Assembly (NCBI RefSeq): GCF_003797185.1 | Contig: NZ_RKMH01000013.1 | Span: 52,604-116,603 of the forward strand | Direction: 5' to 3' | Length of the DNA stretch: 64,000 nt | Origin: Gordonia oryzae | GTDB lineage: Bacteria > Actinomycetota > Actinomycetes > Mycobacteriales > Mycobacteriaceae | Part shown: positions 17,896 to 27,380 of the stretch, piece after piece | Numbering within the stretch: the first letter of the stretch is position 1 | How the letters are laid out: every line of letters begins with the position of its first letter | Position numbers and translations under genes: made by a program | Notes under the pieces: model-generated | Told to the model about the DNA's origin: nothing | The model's database searches: none | Seen by the model: the letters and a program-made list of their open reading frames with translations, nothing else

Positions 17896-18789
17896 CTACC
17901 GCAGCCGGTCACGCCGGTCATACAGAAACGCCGCCGGCAAATACTGCGACGCTACCCCCACCTCAAAATCCGAATCCACCGCCGCACACACCGGCCCCAC
18001 AATCTGCCACGGCACAAACCCCTCACGCATACGCACCCGATTCTCCACCGGCCGCGTGAAATACTCCTTATTCGCCTCCAACGCCACCCGCACATCCCCC
18101 GGAAACTCACTCCGACTCCCCGACACCACATCCCACAACAACCGCACCGCCGGAAACACCCGCTGCAACACACTCTCCGCACCCGCGTACGGCGCCAACC
18201 CCGGATCCGTCAACCGCATCACCTCCACCACCTGGCGCGCCACCGGCTCACCCCGCTCACCCCGCAACAACATCTGCCACGCCCGCGCCCACTGCTCCTG
18301 ATACGGATCAAACCACACCCCCTCCTCCCTCGAAGCCTCCCGCCACTCCGGTTTGAAATCCCGCAACGCATCCAACAACCCCCGATCCCGAGCCACCAAC
18401 CCCAACCACAACGCCCCCAACCAATGCGGCGCCATCGTCCGTGGATTGGGACCCGACGACTTCGTCGTCAACGACCGCCCCAACACCTCAAACGACAACC
18501 AGTGCTCACCCTCCGGCAACGACGCCCGCACAAACTGCACCCGAGCAACCTCACACGCCGCATCCAACGCAGACCACACCTCCTCACCCACCACCCCACC
18601 CGAACCCACCAACGACCACACACACAAATCAAGCAAGTAGACCTGAAGATAATGAATACGATCACTATTCCACGGAAGCCCAAGACCCAACAGGTCCTCA
18701 ACATCCTCTCGCGCCTCATTCCAGCGCCGCTCCACATGATCTTCGGGAATCCACTCATGCCACCGCTCAATATCCACGATATTCACCAT
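17896..18789 (-). CDS. Imm49-like immunity protein for the adjacent toxin
   Basis: This 297-aa soluble, Trp-rich protein has no signal or membrane segment. ATG 18789 has AAGGAG ten bases upstream. The central part (HWLGALWLGLVARDRGLLDALRDF) recalls the Imm49 immunity family, which neutralises nuclease tips of polymorphic toxins; the match is by eye and moderate. It sits 36 bp after the toxin stop codon on the same strand, the standard place for immunity. Its composition is odd: the plus strand from about 17940 to 18650 is almost devoid of G and the coding strand is GT-rich, unlike every neighbour, which suggests recent transfer. Confidence 0.6.
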   Translation of the reverse strand: MVNIVDIERWHEWIPEDHVERRWNEAREDVEDLLGLGLPWNSDRIHYLQVYLLDLCVWSLVGSGGVVGEEVWSALDAACEVARVQFVRASLPEGEHWLSFEVLGRSLTTKSSGPNPRTMAPHWLGALWLGLVARDRGLLDALRDFKPEWREASREEGVWFDPYQEQWARAWQMLLRGERGEPVARQVVEVMRLTDPGLAPYAGAESVLQRVFPAVRLLWDVVSGSRSEFPGDVRVALEANKEYFTRPVENRVRMREGFVPWQIVGPVCAAVDSDFEVGVASQYLPAAFLYDRRDRLR

Positions 18790-18825
18790 CAGCCAAAATC
18801 TCCTTCGCTCGATCCGACAACTATT

Positions 18826-21800
18826 TCAGGCTAGGTATTCCAATTTGAATTCACGGTGCCTGTAACCCGAATACGATCCGCCCCTGTCTACTGTCGCCTG
18901 CACCAATTCGTAGCGTATCGAGCTCCCCAATAGAGCGATTTCGATTTGGCGGCCAAGCCGTACAACCGCTATGTCTTTGCTATCACGCATAGCGGTAGCT
19001 ACCGCCTCCAGATACTCCCTTCGCCCCTGCTGATAATGCAGGCCATCCAACCCGCGCCTACTTCCCAGCGCTGCGTGCGCTCCCTTTGCCTCCACCACCA
19101 CCAGGATCGGGCCGGTGATTCCTTCCTTGTTCCTCACACCTTCCCGCGGGGTGACCCTGAACACTCCATCGAAACCCCCGGCGCCCCGGGAACTGAGAGG
19201 CAGCAAGGTCTCGACCTCGAACTGACTGGCGCGGTATCGATGTGGGATTGCTTCCGCCGTCGCATGAAGACCCGCTCTTTCGCCGGCGTCTGTCATCAAC
19301 CGGTAGGCGCTCTTTCGCTCAGCATCTGTCGCATCCAGCTTGTTCAGCACGTGCTTCAATTGAGCCCGCGCCCAATCCCGCAAACGACGCAACTCATCCG
19401 CCACCCGGTGAGACCCATAGGTCACACTCTCGTCATAGGCCCCGTAAGCGGCCCGCCGAACGTCAACAACATTCTCCGTCTGAATCTCACCATGCTCATC
19501 AAGCAACGGAATCCGATCACCGTCCGCATCCAACGCCCCCTTGATGTTCCGATCCCACCGCAGCCTCCCGCCGTGGCGGGTCCGATGGTAGTACTTCTCC
19601 AAATACCGACGATCGGCAACTTTCTCGACCATCGACTTACCCGAGTGTTCCAGACCGTCGATCGGCTCCCTGGGATCTATCTTTCCTATGCCCGGCGCAT
19701 CATCCGAGTCCAGTTGCTCCGTGCGCGGGTCGTGCTCTCCGTCACGAGACTGACCAGGCGCGCGAGGCTGACCGGTATCGCGGTGCGGACCGTCTACATC
19801 TCCCGCCCGCGCATTCTCCGCAGATCGATCTCCGTCCACACGCTCCGTCGGTATGTCCGACTCGCCATCACGCACGAGCCTCTCCGGCGAGAGTGGCAGG
19901 CCTGCCACATCGCGCTCGCGAGAACGCCCCGCATGATCGTTGCGGTCGGCGCCGGCCTCATCCGCTGGTGCTCGCCTCGTGCCCGACCCGCCGCCGTCGT
20001 CTCCTGCCCGACGAGCCCCACTCCGCTCGCCGTCGTCGTGTTCAGTGCGTTCATCGTGTTCAGTGCGCTCGTCCCGGAATTCGCCCTGCCGCGGCCCCCC
20101 GCGCCTGGTCCCGACCAACTCGTGATCGCCGAATACCTTGCGGCCGCCCAACTCGGCTCTCGGATGCGTCAGTCGCGCATCAGCGGTTCCGACGGGCGCA
20201 CGACCGTCGTGGTAGGCGGCGCCGAATTCCGTGAAATGACCCAGTCCGTCGGCCAAGCTCATCACCCGCTCACCGGCGGGCGCCGAGGGATCGAAGACCA
20301 CGTGCTCGCCGTCGAGACGTGCCACGGTCACCGCATGCAGATCGCCACCGGCCTCCGTGCGCCCCACCACTGTGGCCGATGCGTGCTCGCCCAAGCCGTG
20401 TAGCGAACCGGCGACCGAATCGACCGATGCGCGGTCGAATCCGTCCACCCCCAACCGATCTGCCAACTCGGAGGTACTGAGCCCCGCGAAGTCAGTGCCT
20501 CGGTTTTCCGGTGCCACCGCCTCGCCCGAGAGCAACCCATCACGCACCGCGATCGCCTGGTCGCCGCATTGCTGACCGGACACATTGGATTGGTCCAGAA
20601 CCCCGAGAGCGCGGTCGGCTTCTTCCCGCGTCATCGACGATGACAGCGCCACCCGGTCCGACACCCCGGTAGCGGCGTCGATGACGCCGACCTCCGCGGC
20701 GTCATCGATCCCGTCGGGCCGAATGCCCTCGGGTGCATTCGGTTCGGGATCGTGAGCGACAGCAGGATGTTCGGTGCGTGCGCCTCCCAGACGTGCTCGC
20801 ACCGCATCGGTCAGCCGCGCCGCGCCGTGAAAGGCCGCCTTCACCGACACCGCACCCAACAACGACCCCGACACCGCCAGCATCGTGACCGCGTCCGGCG
20901 CCGGGTGCACGTCACCGCCGACGCCGGCCGGCAGCCCCTCCGCGCGCGTCGTCATTGACGACATCACCTTCTGCGCCGCGTCATCGAAGCTCTTCAGCAC
21001 CCGCGCAGGGGCCTCACGCGACTCCCGTTCCATCCGCTGGGTAGCCGCGTCATCAGCCACCCTGCGCGTGGTGGCGAGTTCTTCGGTCTTCTCTGTGCGG
21101 CCGCCGTCGTGCGACGTGGGCGGCTGTGCCGCATCATCGGGGTCGCGATCGGGCACCACGTCCCCGTCGCCGTCACCCTCGGTACGCACCGGGCGCGAGC
21201 TCTCCGCCGGAGGCTCCGACGCGATGTGACCGGTACCGTCACGGTCGATCAGATGCGGCAGGTGCGCAGCGTCATGCGAAAGTCCCTCAACGGCAACGAT
21301 TTCCATCCGGACCGGCAGATCGCCGAACCGTGCGGTCACCACTCGCGCGGCTTGTGCCGAGGCAATGTCGGCTGCCGAATCCGGCACGTGGGAGACCTCG
21401 GGGTCGGCGGGCTCGCGACCGTGACGCCCGCCAATCTGCTCGTCGCCGCCATCGTGTGCGGTGAACCGCCGCGGCTCGTCCCCGCCACCGTGCTGATGCG
21501 TTGCGGACTCTCGCGTGTGAGCATCCCCGTCTGCCGCGCGGGTGGACCCGCCCTCTCGACCGGCAGGGCTCGAATCCGTTGCGCGCGCGGGTTCAGCCGT
21601 GCGCGCCGAATCCCCGGATCGGGAGGCGTCGGTCGTGGGACGCTGGGCCGGCGGCGGTCCGCCACGCTCACCGGACTCGCCCTCGCGGCCGCCGGCGGAA
21701 CGACCCAACGATCCGGCGTCGGCGGCAGGCCGCGATACTCCGGCGGGCCCAGCCGACCGGGGCGCGTCCGCGGTGCTCACCAAAGCCCGCTCGGTGACAC

Positions 21801-23460
21801 CGCGCTCCGCACCGTTGCGCTCGGCTCCCCCGACCGGTGCCGCGGCGTCTGCGCGCACCGCAGTGGCCGCGGTCAATATCCTTGGTGTACCCGCGCCTTC
21901 GGGTCGCGCGGTCACCGACGCACCCGACGCGGCGGGGTGCTGGGCGATCGCAGAGACCGTCGGCCTGATACCGGCCGTGGCCGCGGTTGCGGCGCCCGTC
22001 GACGAACTCGTGCCCGTCGTCGGTGTCGCCGAATGTCCCGCTGCGGCAACGGGACTACCCGTCGCCGAGGCCGCTGCCGAGGGTCCCGCTGCGGTGGCCG
22101 CGGTCGTCGCGGGCGCATCGGCAGCCGTCGAGGGTGACGCCGACTCCGGGTGCGCGCCGCCGACGGGTGCTCCCCCGACATCGGCCACGACACTCGGCTC
22201 CGGTTGCAGCCCAACACTTCCCGAGCCGTCGTGAGAGCGATCGGCTGAGCCAGCAACTCTGTCGGCGGGTGGGGAGAATCCGTCGACAGGTGTGTTTGCC
22301 TGCGGCGCCGTCGATCCTGCAGAAGTGTCGCCTCCGCCGGGATGCGAGGTGTCGGCGACCACCGGGGCACCCTGCCCCGCTGTCGCCTCGGTGGTGGTGG
22401 CGTCGGCGATCGCGCCGTCGGGGTGTCCGGCAGTTCCGTGCTCACCCAGTCCGTCTGCGGCGCCGGGCGTCGGAGAACCGCCGACCGTACCGGTGATCGT
22501 TTCGCGCCCGGCACCATCCGCGGCGAGTCCGGCACCCTCGGATTTCCCGGGCAGCGCCCCCATCAGCGACGACCCGAAAAAGCCTGCGGCATTGAAATGA
22601 CCACCGGTCAACAGCATCGCGCCACTGTTGCCCGCTGCACCACTGACGTAACCGATCACCCCGCCGCGAGCGAGGATGGCACCCTTCGAGGTGCTCTCGG
22701 TGACCTGCCCGAACGCCCGGTCGGCGAACTTGCTCATCCCCACACTCGAGGCACCACCGATCGCACCGCCGAGTGCGTAGGACTCGACCACCGAGCCGAG
22801 TTGTCGCACGTCGATTCCCGACCGGTGGCCCTGCGAGATCTGATAGCCCTGAATACCGAGTTCTTGTGCCGCCCCGAGGGCGGTCCACTTGAGGGTCTCG
22901 AATGCGATACGCCCTACCGTGGTTTCGACCAGCTTCTTGATCGTGGTCGCCGCAACGGTCTCGCCGATCTTCTCCACGATCTCTTTGAGGAGCGTGCGCT
23001 CCATGACGGCGATCGCAGCGCGGGTGATGGCCTCGATGATCGGGATCCCGGCCAGCGACCCGCCGAACGTCTCCCAGGCGTTGGCGAGCGCGATGGCAAT
23101 CTGGATAGCCGCAATGCCCAGGGAGGCCAGGATGTTGAGCTTGGTGTACTGGATCTGGGTTCCCGTGGTCGAGGCCAGATCTCCCAAACCGTCCATACCC
23201 TCGGCCAGTTTGTCCACGGCGTAGTCGCCGGAGAACATCTTCGTGAACTCGTCTGCGATCGCCTGCGCAGAGGCGCCCTCGATGACCGACAGCGTCTCCT
23301 GGGTGACGGAGTCGAGATCGGGAATCAGATCCCGCAATTGATCGGCGTGGGTGCGCCAGGTGTCGGCGATACGCCACATGGCGTCCTCGTCGCCCTGGGG
23401 CCACTTCTCACCGGCCAGATACGACACCCATTGCAACCATCCGGGAATCCCGATGGTCAC
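18826..23460 (-). CDS. Large polymorphic toxin: WXG100-like/CpnT-type N-terminus, papain-like domain, C-terminal nuclease
   Basis: This 1544-aa protein starts at GTG 23460. Residues 1-~100 (IPGWLQWVSYLAGEKWPQGDEDAMW) match the CpnT-like WXG100_2 targeting domain for type VII export. Gly/Ala-rich hydrophobic helices follow to about 310, then a long Ala/Pro/Asp/Arg-rich linker. A papain-like toxin domain at about 940-1090 has Cys965 (QQCGDQA), His1042 (GGDLHAV) and Asp1057 (VVFDPSAP). A second linker leads to a C-terminal domain from about 1265 with Asp1431 (GGFDGVF) and Glu1457/Lys1459 (VVVEAKGA) plus HYQQGRREYL, the PD-(D/E)XK/Tox-REase pattern. It is likely secreted by this ESX system with the EspC-like partner and neutralised by the downstream gene. 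The C-terminal end is visibly less GC-rich. Confidence 0.85.
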   Translation of the reverse strand: MTIGIPGWLQWVSYLAGEKWPQGDEDAMWRIADTWRTHADQLRDLIPDLDSVTQETLSVIEGASAQAIADEFTKMFSGDYAVDKLAEGMDGLGDLASTTGTQIQYTKLNILASLGIAAIQIAIALANAWETFGGSLAGIPIIEAITRAAIAVMERTLLKEIVEKIGETVAATTIKKLVETTVGRIAFETLKWTALGAAQELGIQGYQISQGHRSGIDVRQLGSVVESYALGGAIGGASSVGMSKFADRAFGQVTESTSKGAILARGGVIGYVSGAAGNSGAMLLTGGHFNAAGFFGSSLMGALPGKSEGAGLAADGAGRETITGTVGGSPTPGAADGLGEHGTAGHPDGAIADATTTEATAGQGAPVVADTSHPGGGDTSAGSTAPQANTPVDGFSPPADRVAGSADRSHDGSGSVGLQPEPSVVADVGGAPVGGAHPESASPSTAADAPATTAATAAGPSAAASATGSPVAAAGHSATPTTGTSSSTGAATAATAGIRPTVSAIAQHPAASGASVTARPEGAGTPRILTAATAVRADAAAPVGGAERNGAERGVTERALVSTADAPRSAGPAGVSRPAADAGSLGRSAGGREGESGERGGPPPAQRPTTDASRSGDSARTAEPARATDSSPAGREGGSTRAADGDAHTRESATHQHGGGDEPRRFTAHDGGDEQIGGRHGREPADPEVSHVPDSAADIASAQAARVVTARFGDLPVRMEIVAVEGLSHDAAHLPHLIDRDGTGHIASEPPAESSRPVRTEGDGDGDVVPDRDPDDAAQPPTSHDGGRTEKTEELATTRRVADDAATQRMERESREAPARVLKSFDDAAQKVMSSMTTRAEGLPAGVGGDVHPAPDAVTMLAVSGSLLGAVSVKAAFHGAARLTDAVRARLGGARTEHPAVAHDPEPNAPEGIRPDGIDDAAEVGVIDAATGVSDRVALSSSMTREEADRALGVLDQSNVSGQQCGDQAIAVRDGLLSGEAVAPENRGTDFAGLSTSELADRLGVDGFDRASVDSVAGSLHGLGEHASATVVGRTEAGGDLHAVTVARLDGEHVVFDPSAPAGERVMSLADGLGHFTEFGAAYHDGRAPVGTADARLTHPRAELGGRKVFGDHELVGTRRGGPRQGEFRDERTEHDERTEHDDGERSGARRAGDDGGGSGTRRAPADEAGADRNDHAGRSRERDVAGLPLSPERLVRDGESDIPTERVDGDRSAENARAGDVDGPHRDTGQPRAPGQSRDGEHDPRTEQLDSDDAPGIGKIDPREPIDGLEHSGKSMVEKVADRRYLEKYYHRTRHGGRLRWDRNIKGALDADGDRIPLLDEHGEIQTENVVDVRRAAYGAYDESVTYGSHRVADELRRLRDWARAQLKHVLNKLDATDAERKSAYRLMTDAGERAGLHATAEAIPHRYRASQFEVETLLPLSSRGAGGFDGVFRVTPREGVRNKEGITGPILVVVEAKGAHAALGSRRGLDGLHYQQGRREYLEAVATAMRDSKDIAVVRLGRQIEIALLGSSIRYELVQATVDRGGSYSGYRHREFKLEYLA

Positions 23461-23515
23461 GGTGCGCTCACCGGTAGGGCGGTCCCGGTCTCGCGGCGGT
23501 GGTCAGCGCTGAGGT

Positions 23516-23821
23516 TCACGTCCCGGCCGTGTCGCCGCCCTCGAGGTTGTCAGCGGTGTTCCGCAATCCCTCGGAGTAGGTGGTGAGCAGGTCGACCTTC
23601 GCCGAGATCGCTTCGGACACACTCTGCTTCTGCCCCAGATAGCCGCCGCCCGCACCGCCGGTGGCGAACTGGGTGCCGGGTTCATCGTCGCCCCACGGCG
23701 CGCCTTCGCCGGCCAGACTGGACTCGAGACTCGACAACACCTCGCCGAGATTACTGCTCGTGGCGGCGAGATGCGCAGCAGCGGCACGCAATGCCGCGGG
23801 TGTGACTCCTAGGTCAGCCAT
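23516..23821 (-). CDS. EspC/WXG100-like small ESX secretion partner
   Basis: This 101-aa mostly helical protein begins MADLGVTPAALRAAAAHLA and has a turn with APWGDDEPG, as in the EspC (DUF2580)/WXG100-like family. ATG 23821 has a good GAAGGA site. It lies 55 bp before the toxin on the same strand, so it probably forms the heterodimeric helical bundle that takes the toxin N-terminus to the ESX machine. Its C-terminal helix carries TYSEGL, not a clean Y-x-x-x-D/E signal. Confidence 0.75.
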   Translation of the reverse strand: MADLGVTPAALRAAAAHLAATSSNLGEVLSSLESSLAGEGAPWGDDEPGTQFATGGAGGGYLGQKQSVSEAISAKVDLLTTYSEGLRNTADNLEGGDTAGT

Positions 23822-23899
23822 GGTCGTTCCTTCGGGGTGTCGATGCCGGTGGACATCACTGTGCGCCGGCCGCGGGCAGATGGGGTGTTCGTCGTCGGG

Positions 23900-24361
23900 T
23901 CACGTCCAGCGACCGGCGCCCGGATGACGGGCCGTCGACCGCTCGGCCGAGCCCGGTGGCGCCGTCGAGATCTGTTCGGGAGTGATCGCGAAATCACGCA
24001 AATCGGGTGCACCGTCGATGACTTCGGACAGCGACGGAAGTGTCGCGCCCGCTCGGCGCACCGATTCCATCAGGGCTTCACCCTCACGGGCGACCTTCGC
24101 GGCGGCCTGTTGGGCCGCCTGGGTGACAAACCCCGACAGATCCTCGAGATCGTGATCGTCGAGGAAGTCGGGGTCGATCTCGGTCTTGATCACCACGCCT
24201 TGGGCGTTGACGTGCACCGTGACCGTCCGGTCGGCGACGGTGGCATGTGCCATCAGCTGGGCCCGACGCCGCTGCACCTCCCGAATCGCGGTGAGTTGCT
24301 CTTGTGCGCTGGCCATCAGTTCGTGGAAATCGAATCCGAGTCCGTCGTCCGCCGTCGTCAC
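23900..24361 (-). CDS. YbaB/EbfC-like ESX-associated protein
   Basis: This 153-aa protein starts at GTG 24361. The pattern is a helix (LMASAQEQLTAIREVQRRRAQLMA), a short beta section (DRTVTVHVNAQGVVIKTEID) and a second helix (GFVTQAAQQAAAKVAREGEALM), as in YbaB/EbfC and the EspL-type accessory proteins of ESX loci. It is the first gene of the toxin transcription unit and could act as a chaperone or stabiliser for the EspC-like/toxin pair. DNA binding is known for free-standing YbaB but is not assumed here. Confidence 0.7.
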   Translation of the reverse strand: MTTADDGLGFDFHELMASAQEQLTAIREVQRRRAQLMAHATVADRTVTVHVNAQGVVIKTEIDPDFLDDHDLEDLSGFVTQAAQQAAAKVAREGEALMESVRRAGATLPSLSEVIDGAPDLRDFAITPEQISTAPPGSAERSTARHPGAGRWT

Positions 24362-24498
24362 ACGTCCCCCAAGTAGGTGCTCTGCACAGTTGACCGCAAT
24401 ACTTCCACAGGCGAATGACCGCCGCTAGCCTCCCGAGACGCCAGACCCTACGATCACGACGTCCGACCACCACCAAACACGCCTCCCGAGGGAGACCC

Positions 24499-25686
24499 AT
24501 GACCTCATCGCCGACCCCCGAATCCGCCGACGACGTATCGCTGGACTGGGGTTTCCGTGACATGGGCGGCGACACCGAGCAACCGGCCACCCGCGCGGGG
24601 GCCGACCGTAGCCCCGAGATGCTCCTCGGTGAGGTTGTCGGTGGAATGCATGACACGCTGCCGCCGGCCTGGTCGTTCTATATCGCCGAGATCGCCATCG
24701 CCGCCAACGAACACCGCACCCGCGCGGCCGTCGAATTACCCGACGGACGACTGCTGCCGCTCGCCGTTGATCCGGCGGTGCTGCGTGCCGCCGCGGCACA
24801 CCGCGAACTCACCGCAGGCGGCGCGCCGTGGATGTGGCTGCGGATCACCGAGCATCGCGGACAGCAACCACAGATCGCGGCATTCGACGGCTTCGTCGGC
24901 GCCCCGCCCGACCATCTGCTGTTCCCACCGGCCAGCTACCTGACCGACGTCAGCATGTCCGCCGGGGTTGCCACCCCGTTGTGGTTACTCGCACATATCC
25001 ACGCCACCGGCGCCCAGCTGCGTGCGGCGTCGGTGGCCGCCGAAGCACCGCCGGCACAGTGCGTGTACTCTGCCGATGAACTGCCGCCTCTGCCCCTGCT
25101 GTGGCCGCGGTTTGCAGCGCTGTCGGCGATCTTCGCCTCGGTCGATGCCTTCGACGGGCCGCGCATGACGAGCTCAGTCGGGATCTTCCGCGGCGAACTC
25201 GGCGGTTGCACGCTCACCCGACTGCCCCGCGGTCGAGCCGTGCTCTCCGGCGGCTCCGATCATTCGGCGCTGATGACCGCCGCGTACCTCGGACAGCTCG
25301 AACCACCGGACTTCTATCGCGGCGCGCCCGCCTGGGTCAGCAACATCGTCCTCGACGAGCGCGCGGCCGCCGGGATGCTGACCTTCTGCTACTGGTGGTC
25401 CGATGGCCAGTGGTCCCGAGCACACCTGACCGGCCCACCGGAATGGACCCCGATCGCCGAGCTCACGCCTGCCGTCCCCGGGGTCTGGACCTCCACGACG
25501 ACCGCCGAGTTGGTCCGGCAGACCTTGGCCCAGGCCGGCATCGAGGTGAGCGCGCACGCCGCAACCGACTACGTCGGGCAGGTCGGCTCCGGCGACATCC
25601 GCCCCGAGCTGCTGACCTCGTTGCCCCATCCTCCCGCCTCGCCGGCGGAGGGATTCACCGTCCTGGACCTCGCCCAATCATGGTGA
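24499..25686 (+). CDS. Unrecognised protein with P-x-W...W domain, toxin island
   Basis: This 395-aa protein starts at ATG 24499 with GAGGGAG directly upstream; the longer frame is not needed. No family is recognised with confidence. Residues ~50-160 hold LPPAW (Trp58), then APWMWLRI (Trp111/113), then ASYLTDV and TPLWLL. The same ordered landmarks recur in the 404-aa and 347-aa proteins downstream, so the three share a domain. The layout recalls YezG/DUF600 antitoxins, a weak guess. It is divergent from the toxin transcription unit. An immunity or ESX-accessory role is inferred from position only. Confidence 0.7.
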   Translation: MTSSPTPESADDVSLDWGFRDMGGDTEQPATRAGADRSPEMLLGEVVGGMHDTLPPAWSFYIAEIAIAANEHRTRAAVELPDGRLLPLAVDPAVLRAAAAHRELTAGGAPWMWLRITEHRGQQPQIAAFDGFVGAPPDHLLFPPASYLTDVSMSAGVATPLWLLAHIHATGAQLRAASVAAEAPPAQCVYSADELPPLPLLWPRFAALSAIFASVDAFDGPRMTSSVGIFRGELGGCTLTRLPRGRAVLSGGSDHSALMTAAYLGQLEPPDFYRGAPAWVSNIVLDERAAAGMLTFCYWWSDGQWSRAHLTGPPEWTPIAELTPAVPGVWTSTTTAELVRQTLAQAGIEVSAHAATDYVGQVGSGDIRPELLTSLPHPPASPAEGFTVLDLAQSW

Positions 25687-25728
25687 CGCGGTGCGCCACA
25701 CATCAGCAGAACTGGATAGGGTGAGCGC

Positions 25729-26169
25729 ATGAGCACCGCCCACTCGGTATTCCCGCACGCGGGATGGGAGATGGTCTACGACCTGCGCGCCGCCGTCCGG
25801 GACGGTGACGTTGACGCGGTCTCCGCGCTGGTCGGGCAGGTCGACGTCGAGCAGGCTCGACAGTTGGGCATGATGGCACCCACCCTGCTTGCGCAGTACA
25901 CCGGTACCCATCCGTCGCCCGAGACGATACGACTGACTGCGCGCACCCTGCACCGTCACCTCGCGCGCTTCGACACCCGTCATGCGTTGACCGTCAATCA
26001 CGTCGTCGACATTCTCTCGCCCCTGATGGCCGGAAATCCGTTACCCGACTGGGTGAACCGACCGGTGATCCTCGCGACGCTGGTCGGATTCCTGATGCCC
26101 GACGGCGCCGCCGAGGACCGGCTACGCGACGACCTCGAGCCGGTGTGGGCCAGGGCGATGAAGCCATGA
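25729..26169 (+). CDS. Small helical protein, copy 1 of duplicated gene pair
   Basis: This 146-aa, predicted all-helical, cytosolic protein is of unknown family. It is clearly paralogous to the 149-aa protein at 27377: both begin VF...GW..VY..R.AV...D.D and share TLL....G..P, TL..HL.RF, P.W and GFL.P near the same positions. Its stop codon overlaps the start of the following large gene by ATGA, so small and large products are probably made in fixed ratio and may form a complex. It lies 42 bp after the previous gene. Confidence 0.7.
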   Translation: MSTAHSVFPHAGWEMVYDLRAAVRDGDVDAVSALVGQVDVEQARQLGMMAPTLLAQYTGTHPSPETIRLTARTLHRHLARFDTRHALTVNHVVDILSPLMAGNPLPDWVNRPVILATLVGFLMPDGAAEDRLRDDLEPVWARAMKP

Positions 26170-27380
26170 TTCCCACACCACTGAGCTTCGACAGGGCATG
26201 GTCGGTCTTGACGCTCGTGAGTTCGGCTCGGGGGCAACGAGATCGGTGGCCGATCGAAGAGGACTTGCTGACCCTGCCCGACGAGGACGGCGAGGTGATG
26301 ATTGCCGTCGCGATGACCGCTCTGCAGGTCCGCCTGCAACGCATGTGCGACGGCAACCCGACGGAGAACCAGCTGTGGCTCATCGCCGGGTTGCTCGAGC
26401 ACCAACTGCTCCTACCGCAGGGCTACACGCGCGCACACCTCTACCGACTGCTCACGGCGATCGCCTCGCACGACGAGGCCGCCGTGACCAGCCCGGATGT
26501 CGTCGCGCTCCTCGAGCTGGTGTGGGGGCTCACACTCCCGGCCGACCCGGAAGGAGCCCGAGAACAGTCACTGCGTAGGTGGCGCCACGACAACATCACT
26601 TCCGGCGCGGACTTCACCGGCGAAGACTTCGTGATGCTGATCCTCGGCTCCCTGGACCGGGCATGCCCCGAGGACTGGATCAGCTTCGAGGGCACGGTGA
26701 CCATGGCGACGGGTCAGCTATTGGCCAACTTGTCCGTCACGACGCCGGCCGAATCCGAGGCGGTTTTCACCACACTCATCCTCATGCCCGACCTCATCGG
26801 ATACCGCGAGGCGCATGGACTGTCATGGCTTGGGCACATTGAAGCCTCCGACACCGGTGCCGAGTTGGCAGTGATGAACCGCAACACGACGCCGCACCCC
26901 TCACAGTTGTTGCGTATCAGCGACTTCTATGCAGAGCTACCACCTGGACCGTTGGCCGAGGACACCCCCGGCTGGCTCCGCAGCTATCTGACCGAGGGCA
27001 CCATCGATTACGGCTCGGGGCAACGGCCGGTCGCCGGGCCCGCCGAGGCACTCGACATCGTTCGGCGCAAGGCAGCCGAACGAGGTCTCGGGCCCCGGTT
27101 CAACACCCGCATGCTCGTCGCGGTGCGGCTGCCGGTCGGCTATCGGGTGTTCATGTACCAGCCACCGGACACCCCGTTCGATCAATTGATCGTGGGTTCA
27201 CCACGGTTCTACGTCGGCGACGACTGTCGGATCTATCCCACGCGCGCAGGGTTCCCGGCGCATTCCGACGAAGAGTTCCGCGTTGCCTTTGAACAGCGTC
27301 ATGGCTACGACTCCACCACCGGCGACCCGTGGGTTAGGCCCGCCGCGATCATCGGCCCCCGGAAAGCCGGACTGAGGTGA
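26166..27380 (+). CDS. Large protein, copy 1 of duplicated gene pair (P-x-x-W...W domain)
   Basis: This 404-aa protein starts at ATG 26166 in ATGA overlap with the small gene before it. It has a helical N-terminal half (VAMTALQVRLQRM, NQLWLIAGLLEHQLLL) followed by a domain with CPEDW (Trp171), LSWLGHIEASD (Trp221), SDFYAEL and TPGWL. The landmark order and spacing match the 347-aa paralogue (Trp170, Trp222) and the 395-aa protein (Trp58, Trp111). A C-terminal segment (LVAVRLPVGYRVFMYQPP) matches VERVAAGYRVYART-type text in the 347-aa protein. The function is unknown. Confidence 0.7.
   Translation: MIPTPLSFDRAWSVLTLVSSARGQRDRWPIEEDLLTLPDEDGEVMIAVAMTALQVRLQRMCDGNPTENQLWLIAGLLEHQLLLPQGYTRAHLYRLLTAIASHDEAAVTSPDVVALLELVWGLTLPADPEGAREQSLRRWRHDNITSGADFTGEDFVMLILGSLDRACPEDWISFEGTVTMATGQLLANLSVTTPAESEAVFTTLILMPDLIGYREAHGLSWLGHIEASDTGAELAVMNRNTTPHPSQLLRISDFYAELPPGPLAEDTPGWLRSYLTEGTIDYGSGQRPVAGPAEALDIVRRKAAERGLGPRFNTRMLVAVRLPVGYRVFMYQPPDTPFDQLIVGSPRFYVGDDCRIYPTRAGFPAHSDEEFRVAFEQRHGYDSTTGDPWVRPAAIIGPRKAGLR

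Noticed and set aside
18946..20403. 485-aa plus-strand open frame inside the toxin gene
   Set aside because: It is antisense to the toxin C-terminal half, whose reading frame has catalytic motifs and a proper operon context.
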